Source of the DNA: CAZOKH01 sp964580315
GTDB taxonomy: Bacteria > Chloroflexota > Anaerolineae > Anaerolineales > Anaerolineaceae
Reading direction: 5' to 3'
Length of the DNA stretch: 10,838 nucleotides
Assembly (NCBI GenBank): GCA_964580315.1
Contig: CAZOKH010000101.1
Location: 1 to 10,838 of the forward strand
Each line of letters begins with the position of its first letter. The stretch's first letter is position 1. Shown here piece by piece: positions 1 to 6,392 of the stretch. A program made the translations under genes and the position numbers. Below the pieces are notes generated by a model. It was not told the origin of the DNA. It saw nothing but the letters and a program-made list of their open reading frames with translations, and ran no database searches.

Positions 1-883
1 TTTTCGGATCCCGCTCCAATGAGAGGGCCTCTTTGGGACAGTGCGTGACGCAGAGCCCACAGCCCATACACCGTGCCGGATCCACACGAGCTACATGAGG
101 TTCTGCCTCCACTGCAATTGCATCGAAGGGGCACAGCTTCTCACAGCGCCCGCAGCCCACGCAGGCTTCCGTCGCGACCTGACAGACATATCCCGAAGAG
201 GCCAGCATGGGTGTGCCGCTCCGCTGGGCCTGTAATGCCCCGCAGCAGCAGGTGCAGCAGTTGCAAATGGCGTAAAAGCGTCCCAGCATGGCATCTTTGA
301 AGAAGGCGTGGTGCACATGCCCGCGCTCGTCCTCGGCTTTGAGTATGGCCTGGGCCTCTTCTGAAGAAATCATGCGCGCCTTTTGTGGGTTATGCTCCAC
401 CACAAAACTGGCAAACGGTTCTCCCACCACCAAACATACATCCAAAGGCAGGCAGGGATGTTCACGCGCCGTGCGGCAGGGGCAATCCATTACGGCAATA
501 TGGTCGGGATTCTTCAAGATAATGTCGCGCGCCTTGGCGTAGGGAACAATATGCTCCAGATCGGGCAGTTCAACCGGCTCGTGAATCGATACGAGCTGCC
601 GGGCAGCCTGCAGCGGCACCACCTTGCCGTGATAGGTGTCTTCAAACTTGACCGAGGAGGAACCGGAATGTCCCGCGTTCTTAACCAGGAATTTTCCAAT
701 CCACGCCACCAGCGGCGCCAGGCGCTTGGCCAGGGGGTGCTGACCGGTGCCCATGGCGATGTACAGGTAAGGGAAACGCGCGTAAACATATCCATGAATC
801 AGGTCGAAGAGTGAAAAATCTTTTACCTGGCGCGCTTCACGGATGAATGCCTTTGTGGAGGATTTGATTAATTGCCTGGACAT
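1..883 (-). CDS. Cys-rich 4Fe-4S dicluster ferredoxin-like protein, 3' end cut by window edge
   Basis: 294 codons are visible from ATG 883, with no stop before the window edge. Residues 241-251 (CVGCGRCEKLC, then P) and 272-282 (CMGCGLCVTHC, then P) are two classic [4Fe-4S] ferredoxin motifs, so the C-terminal part should carry two clusters and transfer electrons. Upstream lie two further Cys-rich patches: DCPCR at 133-137 with C144 and C150, and ICNCCTCCCG at 206-215. These could bind another cluster or metal. No signal peptide is obvious, so a cytoplasmic location is likely. AAAGG lies about 5 bases before the ATG, and a promoter is visible upstream. It is divergent from the pirin gene. I recognise the general type (ferredoxin-family proteins of anaerobes with a Cys-rich middle) but not a defined function. 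An electron-transfer role fits an anaerobe using ferredoxin-dependent enzymes such as the AOR here, but the two loci are not linked. Confidence 0.88.
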   Translation of the reverse strand, partial: MSRQLIKSSTKAFIREARQVKDFSLFDLIHGYVYARFPYLYIAMGTGQHPLAKRLAPLVAWIGKFLVKNAGHSGSSSVKFEDTYHGKVVPLQAARQLVSIHEPVELPDLEHIVPYAKARDIILKNPDHIAVMDCPCRTAREHPCLPLDVCLVVGEPFASFVVEHNPQKARMISSEEAQAILKAEDERGHVHHAFFKDAMLGRFYAICNCCTCCCGALQAQRSGTPMLASSGYVCQVATEACVGCGRCEKLCPFDAIAVEAEPHVARVDPARCMGCGLCVTHCPKEALSLERDPK

Positions 884-922
884 AGTACCTTTAACACCTT
901 TTTTTCATATATTATTGTTTGA

Positions 923-952
923 ATTATACGGCATGAATTAACCGGTGTTCAA
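923..952 (-). promoter_or_regulatory. Predicted sigma70-type promoter of the ferredoxin gene
   Basis: On the minus strand a perfect -10 TATAAT (928-923) follows a -35 TTGAAC (952-947) with an 18-base spacer. It is about 40 bases upstream of the ATG at 883, so the leader would be short. The rest of the 213-base divergent gap towards the pirin gene shows no second clear promoter, only a weak TATAAA at 1071-1076. Confidence 0.55.
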
Positions 953-1096
953 TATTGCTGATTTAGACTGTGGGAAAAAATTTCACCCTGTGTTGTGGTG
1001 ACGAATTTATTTGTTACAGACAAATGCATTAGAAATCGCGACGATAACCTGAAAGAAGATAGACCGTTCTTATAAAACCCGCCCAGGAGGCAAAGA

Positions 1097-1951
1097 ATGA
1101 TTAAAACACGTGAAGTCAAACAGATCACCCATGCCCAGCCGGTGATGGAAGGCGCCGGGGTTAAGTTGAACCGCGCGCTGGGTTTTGGCGGTCAAATGGC
1201 TTTTGATCCTTTCTTGCTGCTGGATGATTTTCGTTCGCACACTCCGGCAGATTACCTGAGCGGTTTCCCCTGGCACCCGCACCGCGGCATTGAAACCATC
1301 ACCTACATGCTGGAAGGCGCGGTGGAGCACGGCGACAGCCTGGGCAATCAGGGCGTGATCGGCGCTGGTGATGTGCAGTGGATGACCGCCGGAAGCGGCA
1401 TCATCCACCAGGAAATGCCCCAGGAGGGAAATGGCGGGCGCATGGGCGGTTTTCAACTGTGGGCAAACCTGCCCGCTTCGCACAAGATGATGCCGCCGCG
1501 CTACCAGGAAGTGAAAAGCAGCCAGATTCCGCAGTTGAGCCTGCCGGGCGGCGGGGCAGTTCGCGTCATTTGCGGCGAGGTGGATGGCGTGCGTGGACCG
1601 GTACAGGACATTGTCACCGAGCCGCGCTATCTCGACGTCAGCCTGCCGGCCGGGGCGCAGTGGCGGCTCGCCACGTCTGCCGGGCACACGGTTTTTGCCT
1701 ATGTAATTGAAGGGCAGGTGCGCTTTGGCCTGGAAGGCAGCCAATTTGCCGCCAACCGCGACCTGGTGCTGCTGGGCGACGGCGACCAGCTATCCGTGAC
1801 GGCTGGAGAGCAAGGCGGGCGCTTCCTGCTCATCTCCGGTAACCCCATCCGCGAGCCGGTTTTCTGGCGCGGACCGATTGTGATGAATAGCGAACAGGAA
1901 CTGCGCACAGCCTTTGAAGAGGTCCGCAACGGCACATTTATCAAATCGTAA
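1097..1951 (+). CDS. Pirin family protein
   Basis: A 284-aa protein of the bicupin pirin family, close to the usual length of about 230-300 aa. The N-terminal cupin carries the metal ligands H60 and H62 (in HPHRG) and H104 and E106 (in GIIHQE), matching the two-His/His-Glu set known for pirins. The FDPFLLLDDF stretch (37-46) and the C-terminal domain with NPIREPVFWRGPIVMN are also typical. The start is set by AGGAGG at 1085-1090, six bases before ATG 1097. Pirins bind Fe; some have quercetin dioxygenase activity and others act as redox-responsive regulators or bind metabolic enzymes. The sequence does not say which applies. The gene is single, divergent from the ferredoxin gene, and closed by its own terminator. 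Confidence 0.95.
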   Translation: MIKTREVKQITHAQPVMEGAGVKLNRALGFGGQMAFDPFLLLDDFRSHTPADYLSGFPWHPHRGIETITYMLEGAVEHGDSLGNQGVIGAGDVQWMTAGSGIIHQEMPQEGNGGRMGGFQLWANLPASHKMMPPRYQEVKSSQIPQLSLPGGGAVRVICGEVDGVRGPVQDIVTEPRYLDVSLPAGAQWRLATSAGHTVFAYVIEGQVRFGLEGSQFAANRDLVLLGDGDQLSVTAGEQGGRFLLISGNPIREPVFWRGPIVMNSEQELRTAFEEVRNGTFIKS

Positions 1952-1973
1952 AATAAAATTGGAATGGTTTCGT

Positions 1974-2016
1974 AGCCACCCTAAAGGTTTATCAAAACTT
2001 TAGGGTGGCTTTCTTT
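1974..2016 (+). terminator. Rho-independent terminator of the pirin gene
   Basis: A perfect 13-bp inverted repeat (arms 1974-1986 and 1998-2010, AGCCACCCTAAAG and its complement) encloses an 11-base loop that can pair further (TTT/AAA). It is followed by TTCTTT. It sits 22 bases after the pirin stop. Confidence 0.88.
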
Positions 2017-2031
2017 AGAGGTGTTAATATC

Positions 2032-2060
2032 TTGACGCCCGATATATCGCGTAATAATAT
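2032..2060 (+). promoter_or_regulatory. Predicted promoter of the padR-DUF2812 operon
   Basis: TTGACG (2032-2037) and TAATAT (2055-2060) are spaced by 17 bases. The -10 lies between two identical palindromes (2040-2049 and 2070-2079), one in the spacer and one just past the -10, as expected of a repressed promoter. No strong Shine-Dalgarno precedes the PadR ATG at 2106. Confidence 0.5.
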
Positions 2061-2079
2061 AGCGTTATTCGATATATCG
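2040..2079. promoter_or_regulatory. Candidate PadR operator: twin CGATATATCG palindromes
   Basis: The 10-bp palindrome CGATATATCG occurs twice (2040-2049 and 2070-2079), exactly 30 bp apart, about three helical turns. The 20 bases between them are partly dyadic around TATA, so the whole 40-bp block reads as one imperfect large palindrome. Its position over the promoter and directly upstream of padR suggests autorepression by two PadR dimers or one extended site. Confidence 0.6.
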
Positions 2080-2105
2080 TAACACGACACAAAGATCGGG
2101 CAAAT

Positions 2106-2450
2106 ATGGAAAAAAACCTGCAAAAATATATTCCTTTATCTGAATCGACCTACTACATTCTGCTGGCATTGAGCGAGCCGCTGCACGGCTACGGTGTGAT
2201 GCAAAAAGTGGAAGCCATCAGCGGCGGCGAGGTGCGCATTGGCCCCGGCACGCTGTACGGCGCCTTTGGCACGCTGGAAAAAGAGGGCTTGATCTGGATG
2301 GTGAAGGAAGAGGAACGCCGCAAATGCTATGCCCTGACCCCCAGGGGCAAGCAGGTGCTGGCCGCGCAAATTGACCGTTTGGAGCTGATGGCGCGCAATG
2401 GACGGCAGGTGCGCCCGCTGTTGGATGAGAGTGAGAGAAAAAATGAGTGA
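2106..2450 (+). CDS. PadR family transcriptional regulator
   Basis: A 114-aa protein made almost entirely of the PadR winged helix-turn-helix: LSESTYYILLAL at 11-22, HGYGVMQKVE at 27-36 and the recognition-helix and wing region IGPGTLYGAFGTLEKEGLI at 45-63, ending in the ALTPRGK signature (76-82). It lacks the long C-terminal helical extension of larger PadR proteins, so it belongs to the small class that dimerises through a short C-terminal helix. Its stop overlaps the start of the DUF2812 gene by 8 bases, so the two are translationally coupled. This PadR/DUF2812 pairing recurs in bacteria, and the regulator probably controls its own operon through the palindromes upstream. The inducer is unknown. 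Confidence 0.93.
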   Translation: MEKNLQKYIPLSESTYYILLALSEPLHGYGVMQKVEAISGGEVRIGPGTLYGAFGTLEKEGLIWMVKEEERRKCYALTPRGKQVLAAQIDRLELMARNGRQVRPLLDESERKNE

Positions 2451-2958
2451 CACAATCCTAAAGAAATTTCGTCTGTTCTGGGCCTGGGAAGATGAGCGTG
2501 AAGAGGCCTGGCTGCGCGAAATGTCGCAGCAAGGCTGGCATCTCAAAAAGGCGTCGCTGCTCTACACTTTTGAAAAAGGTGAGCCGCGCGACTACGTTTA
2601 CCGCCTGGATTACACCAGCACCATGAAGAAAAACGACGATTACTATTCCCTGTTCCGCGACGCCGGTTGGGAATACGTGGGCGAGATGAACGCTTGGCAA
2701 TATTTCCGCAAAGAGGCGCTTGGCGGTGAAGCGCCCGAGATTTATACCGATAATGAATCAAAGGTGCAGAAATACAGGCGATTGATGGGCTTCCTGGTGA
2801 TTTTCTTTCCCATCTTAATGATCAACATCCTCAATATGTCTCGCATCGCTTCCAAAACGGCATCTGTATTGATGGGGTTGAATATCATCCTGTTTGGATT
2901 GTATATTTTTAGTATGATTAAACTATACTTGAGAGTTCAGGCATTGAAACGTTTCTAA
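2443..2958 (+). CDS. DUF2812 domain membrane protein
   Basis: 171 aa from ATG 2443. The reading frame is open further upstream, but this start overlaps the padR stop and gives a protein starting at the domain. The N-terminal part FWAWEDEREEAWLREMSQQGWHL (12-33, key residues W13, W23, L24, M27, G31, W32) is the DUF2812 hallmark. The soluble domain runs to about residue 95. Two hydrophobic segments follow (about 113-131 and 141-162), ending in a short basic tail. I infer a small two-helix membrane protein with the domain in the cytoplasm. The biochemical function of DUF2812 is not known. Coupling with a PadR regulator suggests a stress- or drug-responsive membrane role, but this is only inference. 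Confidence 0.85.
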   Translation: MSDTILKKFRLFWAWEDEREEAWLREMSQQGWHLKKASLLYTFEKGEPRDYVYRLDYTSTMKKNDDYYSLFRDAGWEYVGEMNAWQYFRKEALGGEAPEIYTDNESKVQKYRRLMGFLVIFFPILMINILNMSRIASKTASVLMGLNIILFGLYIFSMIKLYLRVQALKRF

Positions 2959-2982
2959 ATATCTGGTAAGAGGAAAACCGGC

Positions 2983-3570
2983 ATGAACAACCAGCGCATG
3001 TTTCACGGCAACATCACCGCTGCCGCCCTGGCTGACCAACTGGCAGCCCGTTTCAGCGAACGCCACCAACGCGTGAGCGTGAAGCCCGGCAGCGGCACGG
3101 CCCTGGTGCAAATTGGCAGCAAGCACGGCACGCCCGTTTCGGTGCACATTGCCGACACCACCGGCGGCGTGCTGGTGACCATGAGCCGCGGGCAAGACTG
3201 GCTGGACCGCGTGTCTGACGCTGGTGAAATGATCGAGCGCGCCGCCAACGGCAACCCGCTTTCGCTGCTGGCCATGGCGCCAGAGGTGTTCGGCGAGCTG
3301 ACCAAGTCCAATCCCGTCCCTGAAATTTGGGATGCCATCAACGACCTGTGCGGCCTGACGCGCGCCCTGGCTGGCGAAAAGAACGCTCCCGGCAATCCCA
3401 TCATCTGCCCCTATTGCGCCACGCCCAACCCGCCGGGAACTGAGCAGTGCCAGGCTTGCGGCGCCGCCCTGCCGGTGGATCTGCCGCGCATATGCCCCAA
3501 ATGCGGCCGCGCCCATACTTCTGACGCCCTGTTTTGCCAGGCGTGCGGCACCCGCCTGGTGAAGGGATAA
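2983..3570 (+). CDS. Double zinc-ribbon protein with an unassigned N-terminal domain
   Basis: A 195-aa protein. The C-terminal third holds two zinc ribbons of the CxxC-x10-CxxC type: C142/C145/C156/C159 and C171/C174/C185/C188, with CPYC, CQACG, CPKCG and CQACG knuckles. The first 130 residues form a separate domain, probably alpha/beta, with an SVHIADTTGGVLVTMSRG strand pair (53-70) followed by a helical stretch; I do not recognise it. No signal peptide or membrane segment is seen. AAGAGG at 2968-2973 supports the ATG at 2983. It follows the DUF2812 gene by 24 bases in the same direction and may be part of the PadR operon. The ribbons may bind nucleic acid or proteins, or be structural. Confidence 0.8.
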   Translation: MNNQRMFHGNITAAALADQLAARFSERHQRVSVKPGSGTALVQIGSKHGTPVSVHIADTTGGVLVTMSRGQDWLDRVSDAGEMIERAANGNPLSLLAMAPEVFGELTKSNPVPEIWDAINDLCGLTRALAGEKNAPGNPIICPYCATPNPPGTEQCQACGAALPVDLPRICPKCGRAHTSDALFCQACGTRLVKG

Positions 3571-3600
3571 TCGGGTAAAATAAGCCCAGGAGACGCAGCT

Positions 3601-3975
3601 ATGACATCTGATTTAAACCCCACCATCCAGATCGATTTCGCTCTGTACGGCGATATTGCGCCCAAAGCAGGCGGTTCTTTTGTTGCTCAAAAGGAAATGG
3701 AATTGCCAGCCGGCGCCACCATTGGTGATTTGCTCGACCTGCTGGATATTGCCGATGCCGACCGCGGCTACCTGTTTGTTAATTCGGTGTTATTTGATGT
3801 GCCGGGATTGAACGTTTCACGCAGCGAGCTGTTGAAACACAAAGACCACCTCGGCATTTTCTCAATGCGCCACATGTGGCCCTATCAGTATCGCGACGGC
3901 GTGCGTATGTCAGACAGCCTGAAAGCCGCCCTGGCTGAAACAGGGGCCATGCGCAACACCTACCAGAATCTTTAA
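3601..3975 (+). CDS. MoaD/ThiS-like beta-grasp protein lacking a terminal Gly-Gly
   Basis: A 124-aa protein with AGGAG (3588-3592) well placed before ATG 3601. Residues 9-88 follow the ThiS/MoaD plan: IQIDFALYG strand (9-17), ELPAGATIGDLLDLLDI (34-50), YLFVNSVLFD (57-66), then an IF strand (86-87) where MoaD proteins approach their end. Instead of stopping at Gly-Gly the chain continues for about 35 residues through HMWPYQYRDG (91-100) to a polar end with no diglycine. It therefore cannot be a standard sulfur carrier unless it is processed, for example near R98-D99-G100; it could also be a binding partner. It lies 30 bases after the zinc-ribbon gene and its stop overlaps that of the convergent radical SAM gene by 3-4 bases. 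Fold assignment is fairly sure; function is not. Confidence 0.72.
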   Translation: MTSDLNPTIQIDFALYGDIAPKAGGSFVAQKEMELPAGATIGDLLDLLDIADADRGYLFVNSVLFDVPGLNVSRSELLKHKDHLGIFSMRHMWPYQYRDGVRMSDSLKAALAETGAMRNTYQNL

Positions 3976-5237
3976 GGACATTGAATTAATCCCGCTGCCC
4001 ACAGGCAGCCGCTGCAGGCCGGGAAGGTGTTTCCCAGGCAGTCTTCGCGGTTTTCTTCGGGTAGTTCGCAGCAATTGCAGTCAGTGCAGGGCGAAAATTC
4101 AAAGGATTGCAGGCGCTGGCGCAGCGCCACGTATTGCGGATCTTCCCAGAGGCCCAACAAATCACGTTCCAGCACGCTGCCCACATCATAGGCGTATGAG
4201 CGGCGCGGGCGGTTATCCAAAAAACTGTTAAAGGTATGCATCAGCGGCAGGCACGGGCTGACCGCGCCGTCCCAGCGCACCGCCAGGCTGCCCTTTTCAA
4301 CGAACGGGCAGGTGTAAACCCCCTGTCCCATCATCCCGCTGTTAACCTGGATGGAATAGTTACCGCGCTGCACCTCAGCCAGGGGTCCCTGGGTGTACTC
4401 ATTCACGTCAATGCGCGGCAGGTTGACACGCGGATGCCCGTCGCTGAATTGATAGGGCCCGTTATACATGGCGCCGCGGTACAACACTTCCTGGCGCAGC
4501 TCATCAGTGTGAGCCATTACATTGGAGACGGAAAATTTTTTAGCTCCCAGGCGCGCGCCCAGCGCCAGCACTTTGGGCAGGTCGGCAATGTTGCGCTTCA
4601 TTGCGACAAATGCAATGCCCAGTTGCAGGCTGGTTTTCAACCGCGAACCGCGGTAGCGCAGGTAGGGCAGTCGTTCCAGGTTGGCAATCACCTGCGGCAG
4701 CGTGGCGCCCAAACGCACATCTTCATAGCTCTCCGGCGAAGCGCCGTCCAGTGAAACCCACAGCATGTCCAGTTCCGCTTCCAGCAGGCGCACAATCATC
4801 TTTTCTGAAAGCAGCACGCCGTTGCTGATCAATTCGACCGGTGCGCCCAGCGCCTTTGCCTGGCGGATCATCTCGATGATGCGCGGGTGCATCAACGGCT
4901 CGCCAAAGCCGCCGAAGAACACCGTGGGACGCGGCGTCAATTTTTCAACCCCTTCCAAAATGCGGTCATAGGTCTTTTCAGACATGAAGCCAGAAGGTTC
5001 CTTCCATACGTTGCGCATGCAGGTGACGCAGTTGAGGTTGCAGGTGTTGGTGGGTTCCACATATACCCGCGCCAGGTGGTGAATGGAGCGCGAGATGCGA
5101 ATTTCATTTTCGCCCATGATGAGCTGCACAGGCGAATTGGGCAGCAGGCCAAACTGCTCTGCCACCTCGGGCGGGATAATCAATCGCCCATCAGCGTCAA
5201 TTTTTGTAATTTTGTCTGGTTTCATACCCATAATCAT
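3972..5237 (-). CDS. Radical SAM/SPASM maturase of a tungsten oxidoreductase, with N-terminal AbrB-like domain
   Basis: A 421-aa protein. Residues 8-52 are a SpoVT/AbrB-like swapped-hairpin domain (KITKIDADGRLIIPPEVAEQFG). The radical SAM core starts with C66-x3-C70-x2-C73 (CNLNCVTC), followed by GGFGEPL (109-115), ISNG (137-140) and VSLDGA (161-166). The C-terminal region is a SPASM-type auxiliary-cluster domain with C310, C329 (VSPCLPL), C384, C387, C389, C390, C400, C408 and C411, and C420 at the end. The layout and the AOR/MoaD neighbours fit the family I know as 'tungsten cofactor oxidoreductase radical SAM maturase' (TIGR04317; recalled, not searched). The likely role is SAM-dependent modification or cofactor installation for the AOR. 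Its ATG overlaps the stop of the upstream gene (ATGA, 5237-5234), so the two are coupled. M3 and M5 are alternative starts. Confidence 0.88.
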   Translation of the reverse strand: MIMGMKPDKITKIDADGRLIIPPEVAEQFGLLPNSPVQLIMGENEIRISRSIHHLARVYVEPTNTCNLNCVTCMRNVWKEPSGFMSEKTYDRILEGVEKLTPRPTVFFGGFGEPLMHPRIIEMIRQAKALGAPVELISNGVLLSEKMIVRLLEAELDMLWVSLDGASPESYEDVRLGATLPQVIANLERLPYLRYRGSRLKTSLQLGIAFVAMKRNIADLPKVLALGARLGAKKFSVSNVMAHTDELRQEVLYRGAMYNGPYQFSDGHPRVNLPRIDVNEYTQGPLAEVQRGNYSIQVNSGMMGQGVYTCPFVEKGSLAVRWDGAVSPCLPLMHTFNSFLDNRPRRSYAYDVGSVLERDLLGLWEDPQYVALRQRLQSFEFSPCTDCNCCELPEENREDCLGNTFPACSGCLWAAGLIQCP

Positions 5238-6043
5238 GACTCGCTATTTTTAAATTTCAGCACCAGGTTGGCCGGGCTGGCACTGTTGACGCGCTCGCCG
5301 CCATAGGGCAGCAGCCCCAGGGTGAGCGCTGTTGCGTTGTGCCGCAATTCAAAGCGGGCAAAGCCCGCGTCGGTGACACCGGGAAAAGGCTCGAAGGAAT
5401 CAATCTCCCAGCCGTTATACTGCGCCTCGCGCAGGTAAAACGCCTGCAGTGAGCCAATGGAGCTTGCCCCGCGGTAAGCCTGCCAGTGCTGCGGATCGGC
5501 AATGTCGTCAACCAGTTCGGTGGGGGCGGCGGGGGTATAAGCGGGCGGCAGCGGCAGCCCGCTGGCATCGCACGCCAACCCTTCTGCCAGGCTGGCCGGA
5601 AAGCGCAGGCTGGAGATCAGGCGGGTGAACAACGGCTCAAACCAGGCGCGTTCGTGCATGTTGTGCGATACCATGAAGTGCAGCACCAGCGCGCCGCGCC
5701 CTAAAATGCCCGCCCACAGGCGCCGGTTGCTGCTTTTGGGCAGGACAATTTCGGCCTCCATGCCCTGTGCGCCGCCCATCGTCCAGGGGGCACCGCCCAC
5801 ATTTTTGGCTCCCAGCATCCCGGCGGTCAGGCCGATGTGCTGGTTCCACAGCGGCTGCAGGTCTTTCAACTGGCCGTTCCATTCAGCCCGCACCAGCAAA
5901 TGCCCGTTTTGTTCGCCCTGGTAGTCATCTTCCAGCGCTTCGGGACTGGGCGCAAAACCTTCCACGTCGCCCAGGGTCTGGTGAATCCAATTGTCTGGAT
6001 AGGTTAGTTCGTACCCCCACAAAATATGCTGAAAAATTGCCAT
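5234..6043 (-). CDS. Unrecognised protein encoded with the radical SAM maturase
   Basis: 269 aa from ATG 6043. The frame extends to a GTG at 6055, but the Shine-Dalgarno AAGAGG (6060-6055) touches that GTG, so the ATG is preferred. No signal peptide, membrane helix or cysteine motif is seen; a cytoplasmic protein is likely. Two parts are visible. Residues about 6-150 start ILWGYELTYPDNWIHQ and may have a PsbP/Mog1-like (DUF1795-like) fold. A Pro-rich linker (162-174) leads to residues about 180-269, where IGSLQAFYLREAQYNGWEI recalls small 'FYxxxLxxxGW' domains. Both fold guesses are weak. It is translationally coupled to the radical SAM gene downstream, so it may be a chaperone, substrate or partner in maturing the tungsten enzyme. 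Confidence 0.82.
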   Translation of the reverse strand: MAIFQHILWGYELTYPDNWIHQTLGDVEGFAPSPEALEDDYQGEQNGHLLVRAEWNGQLKDLQPLWNQHIGLTAGMLGAKNVGGAPWTMGGAQGMEAEIVLPKSSNRRLWAGILGRGALVLHFMVSHNMHERAWFEPLFTRLISSLRFPASLAEGLACDASGLPLPPAYTPAAPTELVDDIADPQHWQAYRGASSIGSLQAFYLREAQYNGWEIDSFEPFPGVTDAGFARFELRHNATALTLGLLPYGGERVNSASPANLVLKFKNSES

Positions 6044-6072
6044 CGTGACTCGCACCTCTTGTAACAGGATAA

Positions 6073-6081
6073 ATTATATCA
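6073..6081 (-). promoter_or_regulatory. Extended -10 promoter for the unknown gene-radical SAM operon
   Basis: On the minus strand TGATATAAT (6081-6073) is a perfect extended -10. No convincing -35 is placed 17 bases upstream, where the terminator stem lies. Transcription would start near 6066, about 23 bases before the ATG at 6043. Confidence 0.5.
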
Positions 6082-6121
6082 AAAAAGGCGCAGTTGAGCG
6101 AGTAATTCCCTCAACTGCGCC
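6081..6121 (-). terminator. Rho-independent terminator after moaD
   Basis: A perfect 12-bp stem (arms 6110-6121 and 6087-6098, GGCGCAGTTGAG and its complement) with an 11-base loop is followed on the minus strand by six Ts (6086-6081). It lies 26 bases after the MoaD stop and ends the AOR-moaD transcript. Its last T is the first base of the next extended -10. Confidence 0.9.
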
Positions 6122-6146
6122 CTGCTCTATTGTGCTGTTTTCTGCT

Positions 6147-6386
6147 TTAGCCTCCAGCCACAGCCGGGATGAAGGCCACCCGGTCGCCTTCCTGCACCAC
6201 ATCGCTCAATTCAGCCTGGCGATGATTGCGGATGATCACGCGCACCTCGTCAGCGGGCAGGCCCAGCAGGTCGCGCAGCTCCAGCATGGTGATGCCCGGC
6301 TCCACTTCCATGATACGGGCGCCGCCCAGCGGCACATCCGGCAGATACGGGCGCAGTGTGGCCATGGCTACGACTTCAACTCTCAT
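6147..6386 (-). CDS. MoaD family sulfur-carrier protein (molybdopterin synthase small subunit type)
   Basis: A 79-aa beta-grasp protein of normal MoaD length. It shows VVAMATLRPYL (5-15), the GITMLELRDLLGL helix (31-43) and a canonical end, EGDRVAFIPAVAGG (66-79), whose terminal G78-G79 is adenylated and thiocarboxylated in MoaD proteins. As MoaD it would donate sulfur, with MoaE, to make the dithiolene of the pyranopterin that holds Mo or W. No MoaE is in the window. It starts 6 bases after the AOR stop, so the two are co-transcribed and probably coupled. MoaD-like genes beside AOR genes are common. It could be dedicated to tungstopterin for this enzyme. Confidence 0.92.
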   Translation of the reverse strand: MRVEVVAMATLRPYLPDVPLGGARIMEVEPGITMLELRDLLGLPADEVRVIIRNHRQAELSDVVQEGDRVAFIPAVAGG

Positions 6387-6392
6387 GAGGGC

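Noticed and set aside
383..814. A 143-codon plus-strand frame within the ferredoxin gene
   Set aside because: The minus strand reads as a ferredoxin with two perfect cluster motifs and is open to the window edge; the plus frame is its shadow.
1070..1744. A 224-codon minus-strand frame over the pirin gene
   Set aside because: Antisense shadow of a well-supported pirin with intact metal ligands.
2923..3516. A 197-codon minus-strand frame over the zinc-ribbon gene
   Set aside because: The opposite strand encodes paired CxxC zinc ribbons in frame; the shadow has no recognisable features.
3994..4009. Hairpin GCTGCC/GGCAGC near the convergent stops as a terminator
   Set aside because: It lies inside the radical SAM coding end and has no T-run on either strand, so it is better explained by codon content.
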